A stretch of DNA of 64,000 bases from DASQFI01 sp035633215 (lineage in GTDB: Bacteria; Acidobacteriota; Vicinamibacteria; Vicinamibacterales; SCN-69-37). Numbering within the stretch: the stretch's first letter is position 1; every line of letters begins with the position of its first letter. This document shows positions 17,499 to 25,014 of this stretch, piece by piece. The notes under the pieces were generated by a model, which saw nothing but the letters and a program-made list of their open reading frames with translations, was not told the origin of the DNA and searched no databases. A program made the translations under genes and the position numbers. The stretch covers positions 222,274 through 286,273 of the forward strand of contig DASQFI010000054.1 of assembly GCA_035633215.1 (NCBI GenBank), written 5' to 3'.

Positions 17499-17620
17499 GA
17501 GCGGTCAGCAGTCATCAGATCGGGCGCGGCGGCGAGGAGCTGGCCGCTGGGAACACAGGCCGCCCCGGCCTGTGAGGCTGGTGTCCTAGTCCAACCCGGC
17601 TGATGACTGTTGACCGCTCA
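17499..17620. repeat. 122-bp element with 21-bp terminal inverted repeats
   Basis: The left end (17499-17519, TGAGCGGTCAGCAGTCATCAG) and the right end (17600-17620) are inverted repeats matching at 20 of 21 positions. A smaller perfect palindrome, CACAGGCC-GCCCC-GGCCTGTG, lies inside at 17554-17574. A GGGGCCCC core is nearby at 17476-17483. The element occupies the murD-ftsW gap and encodes nothing. It may be a MITE-like insertion or a large mRNA hairpin. No target-site duplication was recognised with confidence. Confidence 0.75.
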
Positions 17621-17633
17621 CGAGCTGCCTACT

Positions 17634-18755
17634 ATGGCCCGAACACTGAAATCGGACAAGTTGCTCTTCTGGGCCACGCTGCTGCTCGTCGGCATCAGCG
17701 TCGTGATGGTCTACAGCGCCTCGGCGGTCCAGGCGCTCGCCAAATACGAGCAGTCCGGCTACGTCCTGCTCCGACAGTCCACATGGGCGGTGCTCGGCAT
17801 CATCCTGATGCTGGTGGTCATGCGCATCGACTACCACGAGTACCGCCGGCCCGCGGTGATCTGGTCGCTGCTGGCTGTCACTGTTCTCGCGCTGCTCGCC
17901 GTGTTTCTGTTCCCGCCGCGCAACCACACGCAGCGTTGGATCACATTCAGCACCATCTCCATCCAACCATCTGAACTCGCCAAGCTCGCCGCCATTCTCT
18001 TTGTGGCGGCGCTGCTCGAACGGCGCATGCATCGGGTGAACGATGTGGCCTACGCGCTGGCGCCCACGGCCCTCGTCACGCTCGGGCTCGCGGCGCTCAT
18101 CGTGCGCGAGCCGGATTTCGGGACGGCTGCCGTGCTCGTGCTCGTCGTCACGTCCATCGTCTTCGCCGCCGGATTGAGTTATCGGTATCTCTTGGGCGCC
18201 GGACTGTTCTTCGCGCCGGTGGCCCTGGCGCTCATTCTCGGCTCGTCGTACCGGCGGCGCCGGCTGTTCGCGTTCCTCGATCCGTGGAGCGATCCACTTG
18301 GCGACAACTTCCAGCTGATTCAATCGCTGATCGCGATCGGGTCGGGCGGTCCGTTCGGGACCGGCCTCATGGCCGGGATTCAGAAGCTCTACTACCTCCC
18401 CGAAGCGCACACGGACTTCATCTATGCCGTCGCCGGCGAAGAGCTCGGCATTTTCGGCACCGGATTGATTCTGTTGTGCTTCGCCACGATGGGATGGCGC
18501 GGGCTGCGGACGTCGCTCCTCGCACCGGACCGGTTCGGATCGCTCCTCGCCCTCGGGCTGACGATGATGGTGCTGCTCCAGGCGCTCGTGAACATGAGCG
18601 TCGCGCTGGGGCTCCTGCCGACGAAAGGCATTCCGCTGCCGTTCGTGAGCAACGGCGGATCGTCGCTGGTGATCAATCTGGTCGCGATGGGGATCCTGCT
18701 CAACATCTCGCAGCAGTCGTCGCCGACGGCGGCCGCGGCGACGGCGGCCGCGTGA
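17634..18755 (+). CDS. ftsW: Septal peptidoglycan glycosyltransferase FtsW (SEDS)
   Basis: FtsW polymerises lipid II at the septum together with the class B PBP. The protein has 373 residues from ATG 17634, with about ten membrane segments. Family motifs include VMVYSASAVQAL near the N-terminus, the long loop after segment 7 with GSGGPFGTGLMAGIQKLYYLPEAHTDFI (shown here by its ends, about residues 240-266) and the C-terminal PLPFVSNGGSSLVIN. The consensus Y in PLPFxSYGGSS is N here. A TTG at 17610 would add eight residues encoded by the repeat end, so it is not preferred. The ribosome site is weak. Confidence 0.94.
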   Translation: MARTLKSDKLLFWATLLLVGISVVMVYSASAVQALAKYEQSGYVLLRQSTWAVLGIILMLVVMRIDYHEYRRPAVIWSLLAVTVLALLAVFLFPPRNHTQRWITFSTISIQPSELAKLAAILFVAALLERRMHRVNDVAYALAPTALVTLGLAALIVREPDFGTAAVLVLVVTSIVFAAGLSYRYLLGAGLFFAPVALALILGSSYRRRRLFAFLDPWSDPLGDNFQLIQSLIAIGSGGPFGTGLMAGIQKLYYLPEAHTDFIYAVAGEELGIFGTGLILLCFATMGWRGLRTSLLAPDRFGSLLALGLTMMVLLQALVNMSVALGLLPTKGIPLPFVSNGGSSLVINLVAMGILLNISQQSSPTAAAATAAA

Positions 18756-18782
18756 CCCGGGAGCGTCGACAGGTGCGCGCAT

Positions 18783-19886
18783 ATGACCGTGGATCCGCGG
18801 AGTGTGGCGATCGTCGTGGCGGGGGGCGGCACCGGCGGCCATCTCTATCCGGGGATCGCCGTCGCCCGGGAGCTGCTGCGACGCGTGCCGTCGGCGCGCG
18901 TGTCGTTCGCGGGGACCGCCCGCGGCCTGGAGGCGCGCGTCGTGCCGAAGGAAGGCTTCGAGCTCGACCTGATTCGGAGCGCCGGGCTCAAGGGGAAATC
19001 GTTGACGTCGCGACTGCGCGGCGCCGCGCTGCTGCCGATGGGCCTCCTCGATGCGTGGCGCATCATCTCGCGCCGTCGGCCGAGCGTCGTGATGGGCGTC
19101 GGCGGATACAGCTCGGGTCCGGTGGTGCTCGCCGCCGCGCTGCGGGGCATCCCGACGATGGTGCTCGAGCAGAACGCGGTGCCGGGGCTCACGAATCGGC
19201 TGCTCGCCCGATGGGTCCGCGCGGCGGCCGTCACGTTTGACGAGACACGGGCGCATTTTCGGGGGAGGGCGTTTGTCGCGGGGAATCCGGTGCGCAGCGA
19301 GTTCTTCACGAGCGGCGAGGCGCCGCGCGCCCCGGGTCGACCGTCGAGGGCACGGATTCTAGTCCTTGGCGGGTCTCAGGGCGCGCGGGGGATCAACCTG
19401 GCCATGGTGGCGGCGGCGCCGGAGCTGGCCCGCCGGATTCCAGACATCGACATCGTCCACCAGACGGGCGAGCGAGACCTGGATCAGGTTCGTCAGGGCT
19501 ACGACCGAGCGGGCGTGGCGGCGCGGATCGTCGGGTACCTGGACGCCGTGGCTGACGAAATGAGAGCGGCCGATCTTGTGATTGCGCGCGCCGGCGCCAC
19601 GACGCTCGCCGAGCTCGCCGCCGCGGGCAGACCGGCGGTGCTCGTCCCGTTCCCCGCGGCGACCGACGACCATCAGCGCAAGAACGCGCGGGTCGTCGCC
19701 GACGCGGGCGCGGCGACCGTGATCGACGAGACCGAGCTCTCGGGTTCGAAGCTGGCTGGTGTCGCCGAGGGTCTGCTCCAGGATCCCGAACGGCGGGCCG
19801 GCATGAGCCAGGCGATGCGCAAGCTGGCGCGGCCAGACGCGGCGGCGCGGATCGTCGATCGACTTCTGGAGCTGGCGGGGGCCTGA
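18783..19886 (+). CDS. murG: UDP-GlcNAc:lipid I GlcNAc transferase
   Basis: MurG converts lipid I to lipid II at the inner face of the membrane. The 367-residue GT28 protein has the N-terminal glycine loop VVAGGGTGGHLYPG, MGVGGYSSGP with LEQNAVPGLTNR, the second glycine loop LVLGGSQGARGIN and the UDP-GlcNAc site RAGATTLAELAAAGRPAVLVP with DDHQRKNA. It starts 27 bp after ftsW and ends one base before the murC ATG. All catalytic regions are intact and the length is usual. Confidence 0.96.
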   Translation: MTVDPRSVAIVVAGGGTGGHLYPGIAVARELLRRVPSARVSFAGTARGLEARVVPKEGFELDLIRSAGLKGKSLTSRLRGAALLPMGLLDAWRIISRRRPSVVMGVGGYSSGPVVLAAALRGIPTMVLEQNAVPGLTNRLLARWVRAAAVTFDETRAHFRGRAFVAGNPVRSEFFTSGEAPRAPGRPSRARILVLGGSQGARGINLAMVAAAPELARRIPDIDIVHQTGERDLDQVRQGYDRAGVAARIVGYLDAVADEMRAADLVIARAGATTLAELAAAGRPAVLVPFPAATDDHQRKNARVVADAGAATVIDETELSGSKLAGVAEGLLQDPERRAGMSQAMRKLARPDAAARIVDRLLELAGA

Positions 19887-19887
19887 G

Positions 19888-21288
19888 ATGTTGGGCCGGA
19901 CTCGCCGCGTGCACTTCGTCGGGATTGGCGGAATCGGTATGAGCGGGATCGCGGAACTCCTCGTCAACCTGGGTTACTCAGTGACCGGATCTGATCTGCG
20001 TCTCTCGGAGATCACCGATCGGCTCGCGTCGCTTGGAGTTGGCGTCTCCGTCGGACACAACGCCGACAACCTTGGGGACGCCGACGTCGTCGTCGTGTCC
20101 TCGGCCGTCGCCGCCGACAACCCCGAGGTGACGGCCGCACGGGCCCGGCACGTGCCCGTCATTCCTCGTGCGGAAATGCTCGCCGAGCTCATGCGGCTGC
20201 GCGCCGGCATTGCGATCGCCGGGGCACACGGCAAGACGACGACGACCTCGATGGTGGCGTGGATGCTGGAGCGCGCCGGCCTGGATCCGACGGCGGTGAT
20301 TGGCGGCCGGCTCAGCGCGTTCGGCAGCAACGCGCGGCTCGGCGGCGGCCAGTACATGGTCGTGGAGGCCGATGAGAGCGACCGATCGTTCCTCAAACTC
20401 TCGCCGACGATCGCCGTGCTCACGAACATCGACCGCGAGCACATGGAGGCGTACGGCACGTTCGACGCCCTGGTCGAGGCGTTTGCCGAGTTCGCCGGCC
20501 GCGTGCCCTTTTACGGCGCCATCGTGGCGTGCGTCGACGATGGCCCGGTCGCCGCGCTGCTGCCGAGACTCACGCGGCCGATCGTGACCTACGGGTTCGC
20601 GCCCGCCGCCGACGTGCGCGGCGTGGACCCGGTCACCGACGGACGATCGGGCCGATGCGATGTCCACTACAACGTCCGCGGGGTTCCCGGCGGCACCGGC
20701 GTCGGCGGGCTCACGCTCGCCGTGCCCGGACGGCACAACCTGCAGAACGCGCTTGGCGCGATCGCGGTTGGACTGGAGGTCGGCATCCCGTTCGACCGCA
20801 TCACCGCGGCGCTGGCGGAGTTCCGGGGGGCGGAGCGGCGGTATCAGATTCGGGGAGAAGTCCACGGAATCACGATCGTCGACGACTACGGCCACCATCC
20901 GACCGAGATTGCGGCCGTCCTGCGGGCCGCTCGCGACGGGAAGCCGGCGCGCATCGTCGCCGCCTTCCAGCCGCATCGCTACAGCCGGACGCGCGATCTG
21001 CTCGACGACTTCGGACCGGCGCTCGCGCTGGCCGACGAGGTGGTGCTGCTCGACATCTACGCCGCGGGCGAGCCGGCGATTCCGGGCGTCTCGCTCGACG
21101 CGCTGGCCGCGTCGGTCCGAAAGAGCGTGACGCGCCTCCACCTGGCGCACGACCTGGACGAGGCGGCCGCCGCCATCGGCCGGATTGCGCGCCGTGGCGA
21201 CGTCGTCGTCACGCTGGGCGCGGGTTCGATCGGCGCGCTGCCGGACCGGATTCTTCGCGTGCTCGGCGCGCAGGAGGTCAGGCGATGA
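19888..21288 (+). CDS. murC: UDP-N-acetylmuramate--L-alanine ligase
   Basis: MurC adds the first stem residue, L-Ala. The 466-residue protein begins with HFVGIGGIGMSGIAELL, the UDP-MurNAc Rossmann fold. The ATP loop GAHGKTTTTSMVAWML and EADESDRSF follow, then NIDREHMEAYG, the third-domain VDDYGHHPTEIAAVL and FQPHRYSRT. Its stop overlaps the ftsQ ATG as ATGA. In many bacteria murB and ddl lie between murC and ftsQ. Here they are absent and there is no room for them. Confidence 0.96.
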   Translation: MLGRTRRVHFVGIGGIGMSGIAELLVNLGYSVTGSDLRLSEITDRLASLGVGVSVGHNADNLGDADVVVVSSAVAADNPEVTAARARHVPVIPRAEMLAELMRLRAGIAIAGAHGKTTTTSMVAWMLERAGLDPTAVIGGRLSAFGSNARLGGGQYMVVEADESDRSFLKLSPTIAVLTNIDREHMEAYGTFDALVEAFAEFAGRVPFYGAIVACVDDGPVAALLPRLTRPIVTYGFAPAADVRGVDPVTDGRSGRCDVHYNVRGVPGGTGVGGLTLAVPGRHNLQNALGAIAVGLEVGIPFDRITAALAEFRGAERRYQIRGEVHGITIVDDYGHHPTEIAAVLRAARDGKPARIVAAFQPHRYSRTRDLLDDFGPALALADEVVLLDIYAAGEPAIPGVSLDALAASVRKSVTRLHLAHDLDEAAAAIGRIARRGDVVVTLGAGSIGALPDRILRVLGAQEVRR

Positions 21289-22163
21289 GCCGGCGCGCGG
21301 CGGCCTCGCGGCGCGGACTGCCGCCGGCGGCGTCCGGGGTGGCGGCGCCAGCCGACCGCCGCTTCCGGCGGCCGGACGTGCGCCCCGGCACGCGCAAGCG
21401 GCTGGGCCAGCTCGCGTGGCGATTCGGGAAGATCGCCCTGGTGATCGGCGCGACGATGGCGGCCGGCACCTGGTCGGCGCGCGCGGTACTCGAGTCCTCG
21501 CTGCTCACCGTCAAGCACATCGTCGTCTACGGCAACGCGCGGTTGTCGACCCCCGAGGTCGAGGCGCTCCTCGACGGGATCCGGTCGGAGCGGATTCTGA
21601 ATATCGATTTCGAGGCCTATCGCAAGCGGGTGATGGACTCGCCCTGGGTCGCCGACGTCTCGATGCGGCGCGTGTTGCCGTCGACCGTCGAGCTGCGCCT
21701 TGTCGAGCGGGTGCCGATGGCGATCGCGCGACTCGGTCCGCAGCTGTACCTCGTCGACAGCGCCGGCGTGATCATGGATGAGTTCGGTCCTCAGTATCAC
21801 GATTTCGATCTGCCGATCGTCGACGGCCTCGTCGCCGCGTCGCGCGGCGGGCCGGTCACCGATCGCGACCGCGTTCAGCTCACGGGCCGGTTTCTCGACG
21901 CGCTCACGGAGCGGCCGGATCTGCGGCGGCGCATTTCGCAAGTCGACGTCTCGAACGCGCGCGATCTCGTGGCGATTCTCGACAGCGATCCCGCGGCGTT
22001 GCATCTCGGCGACGCGCGGTTCGTGGAACGGCTGACCACCTATTTCGAGATCAGCCAGACCCTGCACGACCAGTTCTCGGAGGTTGACTACGTGGACCTT
22101 CGCTTCGACGAGCGTGTGTACGTGCGTCCCCGCGGCCGGCCGCCGTCGGCGGTGAAGAAATGA
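21285..22163 (+). CDS. ftsQ: Cell division protein FtsQ/DivIB
   Basis: This 292-residue bitopic divisome protein has a basic cytoplasmic N-terminus rich in Arg and Ala, a membrane segment near residues 50-70, and a periplasmic POTRA domain starting LLTVKHIVVYGNARLSTPEV. The FtsQ beta-domain follows, with DVSMRRVLPSTVELRLVER and YLVDSAGVIMDEF. It recruits FtsB/FtsL to midcell. The ATG at 21285 has a CAGGAGGT site and overlaps murC by 4 bp. After its stop comes a 157-bp gap filled with tandem repeats before ftsA. Confidence 0.92.
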   Translation: MSRRAAASRRGLPPAASGVAAPADRRFRRPDVRPGTRKRLGQLAWRFGKIALVIGATMAAGTWSARAVLESSLLTVKHIVVYGNARLSTPEVEALLDGIRSERILNIDFEAYRKRVMDSPWVADVSMRRVLPSTVELRLVERVPMAIARLGPQLYLVDSAGVIMDEFGPQYHDFDLPIVDGLVAASRGGPVTDRDRVQLTGRFLDALTERPDLRRRISQVDVSNARDLVAILDSDPAALHLGDARFVERLTTYFEISQTLHDQFSEVDYVDLRFDERVYVRPRGRPPSAVKK

Positions 22164-22168
22164 GCCGT

Positions 22169-22306
22169 GTGCTTGCCCGATCGGAGCTCGCGGAGCGAGA
22201 GCTGGGCTTGCCCCGCCGGAGCGCGACGCGCGAGCCGGGCTTGCCCCGCCGGAGCGCGACGCGCGAGCCGGGCTTGCCCGCCGTAGCGCGAAAGCGCGAA
22301 GGCGGG
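22169..22306. repeat. 33-bp GC-rich tandem repeat array in the ftsQ-ftsA gap
   Basis: Units 2 (22204-22236) and 3 (22237-22269) are identical 33-mers that begin GGGCTTGCCCCGCCGGAGCG. A diverged unit of about 35 bp precedes them (22169-22203). A fourth (22270-22306) ends as the palindrome CCCGCC-GTA-GCGC-GAAA-GCGC-GAA-GGCGGG. The fourth unit matches the inverse-oriented element at 42669-42703. The array seems to be a local amplification of a dispersed palindrome. It is not coding: the 11-residue repeat it would spell on the minus strand has no other support. Confidence 0.88.
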
Positions 22307-22320
22307 AACGAAAGGCATTG

Positions 22321-23553
22321 ATGGCGCGCAAAGAACGGTATCTGGTCGGGCTCGACGTCGGAACGTCCAAGGTCGCCGCGATCGTCGGCGAGGTGATGGA
22401 CGACGGCGGCCTCGACATCATCGGCATCGGAGTCGCCGAGTCGAAAGGCATCCGCCGCGGAGTCGTGAACAACGTCGACACGGCGGGCGAGGCCATCAAG
22501 AAGGCGCTCGACGAGGCGGAGCTCACCGCCGGCGTCGAGATCGACAGCGTGTACCTGGCGCTCTCCGGCGCGCACATCAAAGCGTTCAACAGCCGCGGCG
22601 TCGTCGCCGTGGCCGGGCGGAACCGGGAGATCGCGCGCGACGACGTGAAACGGTCGATTGACGCGGCGCGGGCGGTGGCCTTGCCGGGCGGCCGCGAGAT
22701 CCTTCACGTGCTGCCGCAGGACTTCGTCGTCGACGACCAGGACGGCATCGCGGTCCCGGTCAGCATGACGGGCAGCCGCCTCGAAGTGAATGTGCACGTC
22801 GTCACCGGCAGCTCATCGTCGATGCAAAACATGATCGCCTGCGTCAACCGCGCCGGAGTGGAAGTGGTCGAGACCGCGCTTGAGCAGCTGGCCGCGAGCG
22901 AGTCGGTCCTCACCCCGGATGAGAAAGAGCTGGGCGTCGCGCTCGTGGATGTGGGCGGCGGCACGACCGATTTCGCGGTCTTCGAGCGCGGCAGTCTGTG
23001 GCACACGGGCGTGCTGCCGATCGGCGGCGATCACTTCACGAACGACATCGCCGTTGGCCTGCGGATGCCCATTCCCGACGCGGAGAAGCTGAAGCGACGC
23101 TCGGGCTGCGCGCTGACGTCGCTCGTCCCCGAGGACGAGACGATGGAGGTCGCGAGCATCGCCGGCCGGCGGGCGCGCGTGATGCCCCGCCGCGTGCTGT
23201 CGGAAATCCTGCAGCCACGCGCCGAAGAAATCTGTCACATGTTCTGGGACGAGATCCGCCGCGCCGGCTACGAGAAGTCGCTGAACTCGGGCATCGTCCT
23301 CACCGGCGGCGCCGCGATGCTCGAGGGCATGGCCGAGATCGCCGAGCAGATCTTCGACCTGCCGGTCCGCCGCGCCGCGCCTGAAGGCGTCGGCGGCCTC
23401 GCCGATCACGTGAACAACCCGGCCTTTGCCACTTCCGTCGGACTCGTCCTCTACATGCACCGGAACCTGCTGACCGATCCGCCGAGAGTCGGCGCCGGCA
23501 CGCTCGGACGCATCAAGGGACGGCTGCGGACGCTCTTCAAAGAGTTCTTCTAA
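22321..23553 (+). CDS. ftsA: Cell division protein FtsA
   Basis: FtsA is an actin-like ATPase that tethers FtsZ to the membrane and recruits later division proteins. The 410-residue protein begins ERYLVGLDVGTSKVAAIVGE (phosphate 1 loop), carries the 1C (SHS2) subdomain around residues 85-165, the phosphate 2 loop VALVDVGGGTTDFAVF and the adenosine motif GIVLTGGAAMLEGM. The last 15 residues (IKGRLRTLFKEFF) form the amphipathic membrane-targeting helix. ATG 22321 is preferred over TTG 22318. The ribosome site (AAAGG) lies just after the tandem array. Confidence 0.95.
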   Translation: MARKERYLVGLDVGTSKVAAIVGEVMDDGGLDIIGIGVAESKGIRRGVVNNVDTAGEAIKKALDEAELTAGVEIDSVYLALSGAHIKAFNSRGVVAVAGRNREIARDDVKRSIDAARAVALPGGREILHVLPQDFVVDDQDGIAVPVSMTGSRLEVNVHVVTGSSSSMQNMIACVNRAGVEVVETALEQLAASESVLTPDEKELGVALVDVGGGTTDFAVFERGSLWHTGVLPIGGDHFTNDIAVGLRMPIPDAEKLKRRSGCALTSLVPEDETMEVASIAGRRARVMPRRVLSEILQPRAEEICHMFWDEIRRAGYEKSLNSGIVLTGGAAMLEGMAEIAEQIFDLPVRRAAPEGVGGLADHVNNPAFATSVGLVLYMHRNLLTDPPRVGAGTLGRIKGRLRTLFKEFF

Positions 23554-23589
23554 GACGGCCCTACACACGATCACGAGGAGTACCCCACC

Positions 23590-24837
23590 ATGGACGTTCG
23601 CCACACCCGCCGCACTGAGAAGCTTCGACTGCTGCTGGACGAGGACCTCGTCCGGGCCGGCGCCAGGATCAAGGTCATCGGGATAGGCGGCGGCGGGAGC
23701 AACGCCGTCAACCGGATGATGCAGGGCGGCCTCAGCGGCGTGGAGTTCATCGTCGCGAACACCGACCAGCAGGCGCTGCTCAACAACGCCGCGCCGATCA
23801 AGATTCAGATTGGCGCGCAGCTGACGCAGGGCCTCGGCGCCGGCGCCGACCCGACGGTCGGCCGCGCCGCCGCGCTCGAGGACACCGACAAGATTCTCGA
23901 GGTGCTCACCGGAGCGGATCTGGTGTTCGTCACGACCGGCCTTGGCGGCGGCACCGGCACGGGCGCCGCGCCCGTGATTGCGAGCCTCGCGAACCAGATG
24001 GGCGCGCTCACGGTCGCGGTCGTGACCAAGCCCTTCAAGTTCGAGGGGCGCAAGCGGCACCTGCAGGCCGAATACGGCCTGAACGAGCTCGCGGATGCCG
24101 TGGATACGATGATCATGATCCCGAACGAGCGCCTGCTCTCGACGATCGATCGCGCGACGAGCATGTCGGACGCGTTTGCCCGGGCCGACGATGTGCTCCG
24201 GCAGGCGATTCAGGGGATCTCGGATCTGATTCTGGTGCCCGGTCTCATCAACCTGGATTTCGCGGACGTCAAGACGATCATGTCGCGCATGGGCATCGCG
24301 ATCATGGGAACCGGCGTCGCGACCGGCGAAGATCGAGCGCGTCTTGCGGCGAGCGCGGCCGTGTCGAGCCCGCTGCTCGAAGACAACTCGATGCAGGGCG
24401 CCCGAGGCGTCATCATCAACGTGACGGGCGGCCCGGACCTGACGCTGTCCGAAGTCAGCGAGGCGTCCGACATCATCTATAGCGCCGCGCACGAGGAGGC
24501 CAACATCATCTTCGGCGCCGTCGTGGACCCGAGGATGGAAGGCAAGGTGAAGATCACCGTCATCGCCACCGGATTCGATCGCCTCCGGGCCGAGCTGTCG
24601 CCGGCCGCGGAGGCGGTCAAGCCGACGCCGACCGACCTGACCAGCTACGGCGGCCCCCGCACCGAGGACGAGAATCGGCTCCTCGCCAAAGGCAACCGGG
24701 TCATCGTCGCGCGGCGGCGCACGCTCGACCTGCCCGTGCTGCCGGAGCCCGAGACGGTCGAGGCCGCCGAGGCGGCGGAGGACCCCGAGGCGTCGCCCTT
24801 TGACGTTCCCGCGTTCCTGAGACGCCAGGGAGGCTAG
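23590..24837 (+). CDS. ftsZ: Cell division GTPase FtsZ
   Basis: FtsZ forms the cytokinetic ring. The 415-residue protein has the tubulin-type GTP-binding elements VIGIGGGGSNAVNRM and the signature GGGTGTG at residues 119-125, followed by VVTKPFKFEGRKR and the T7 loop NLDFADVKTIM. The C-terminal linker is rich in Pro, Glu and Ala, and the tail FDVPAFLRRQ is the conserved peptide that binds FtsA and other partners. A strong GAGGAG site precedes the ATG. About 20 extra N-terminal residues precede the core fold, as in several phyla. Confidence 0.97.
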   Translation: MDVRHTRRTEKLRLLLDEDLVRAGARIKVIGIGGGGSNAVNRMMQGGLSGVEFIVANTDQQALLNNAAPIKIQIGAQLTQGLGAGADPTVGRAAALEDTDKILEVLTGADLVFVTTGLGGGTGTGAAPVIASLANQMGALTVAVVTKPFKFEGRKRHLQAEYGLNELADAVDTMIMIPNERLLSTIDRATSMSDAFARADDVLRQAIQGISDLILVPGLINLDFADVKTIMSRMGIAIMGTGVATGEDRARLAASAAVSSPLLEDNSMQGARGVIINVTGGPDLTLSEVSEASDIIYSAAHEEANIIFGAVVDPRMEGKVKITVIATGFDRLRAELSPAAEAVKPTPTDLTSYGGPRTEDENRLLAKGNRVIVARRRTLDLPVLPEPETVEAAEAAEDPEASPFDVPAFLRRQGG

Positions 24838-25014
24838 AAACAAAGGCTCAAAGCCTTAAAGGCTCAAAGGCAGAAACGGCCGAGCGTCGACAGGGCAGCG
24901 TCAGAACTGCGCGGGACCGATCCCGCGGGGCCGACGAGCGTACAATCGAAAGTACCAGGAGCCCCGGGCGCGTCGCCGTGAAAGGCGCGGTACGAACACG
25001 AGGCTCCGGTCAGT
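24838..25014. other. Gap after ftsZ with repeats and a hairpin
   Basis: The first part (about 24841-24875) holds degenerate repeats of the form AAAGGCTC / AAAGCCTT, which can fold on themselves. CGCGGGA-CCGA-TCCCGCG at 24910-24927 is a perfect 7-bp stem that could help end dcw transcription, though no T-run follows. TACAAT at 24950-24955 resembles a -10 box for the next gene, but I could not see a matching -35. Confidence 0.5.

Noticed and set aside
22169..22306. CRISPR-like array (regular repeats)
   Set aside because: Units are directly adjacent without unique spacers and there are no cas genes.
21057..22589. Minus-strand frame with an 11-residue repeat (RRGKPGSRVAL type) in the ftsQ-ftsA gap
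   Set aside because: The repeat is just the 33-bp DNA array read in frame. The rest of the frame is the shadow of murC, ftsQ and ftsA.
22813..24843. Very long open frame antisense to ftsA/ftsZ
   Set aside because: It is an effect of high GC on the opposite strand of strongly conserved genes. Its protein has no recognisable motif and is rich in Arg, His and Asp, typical of GC shadow frames.
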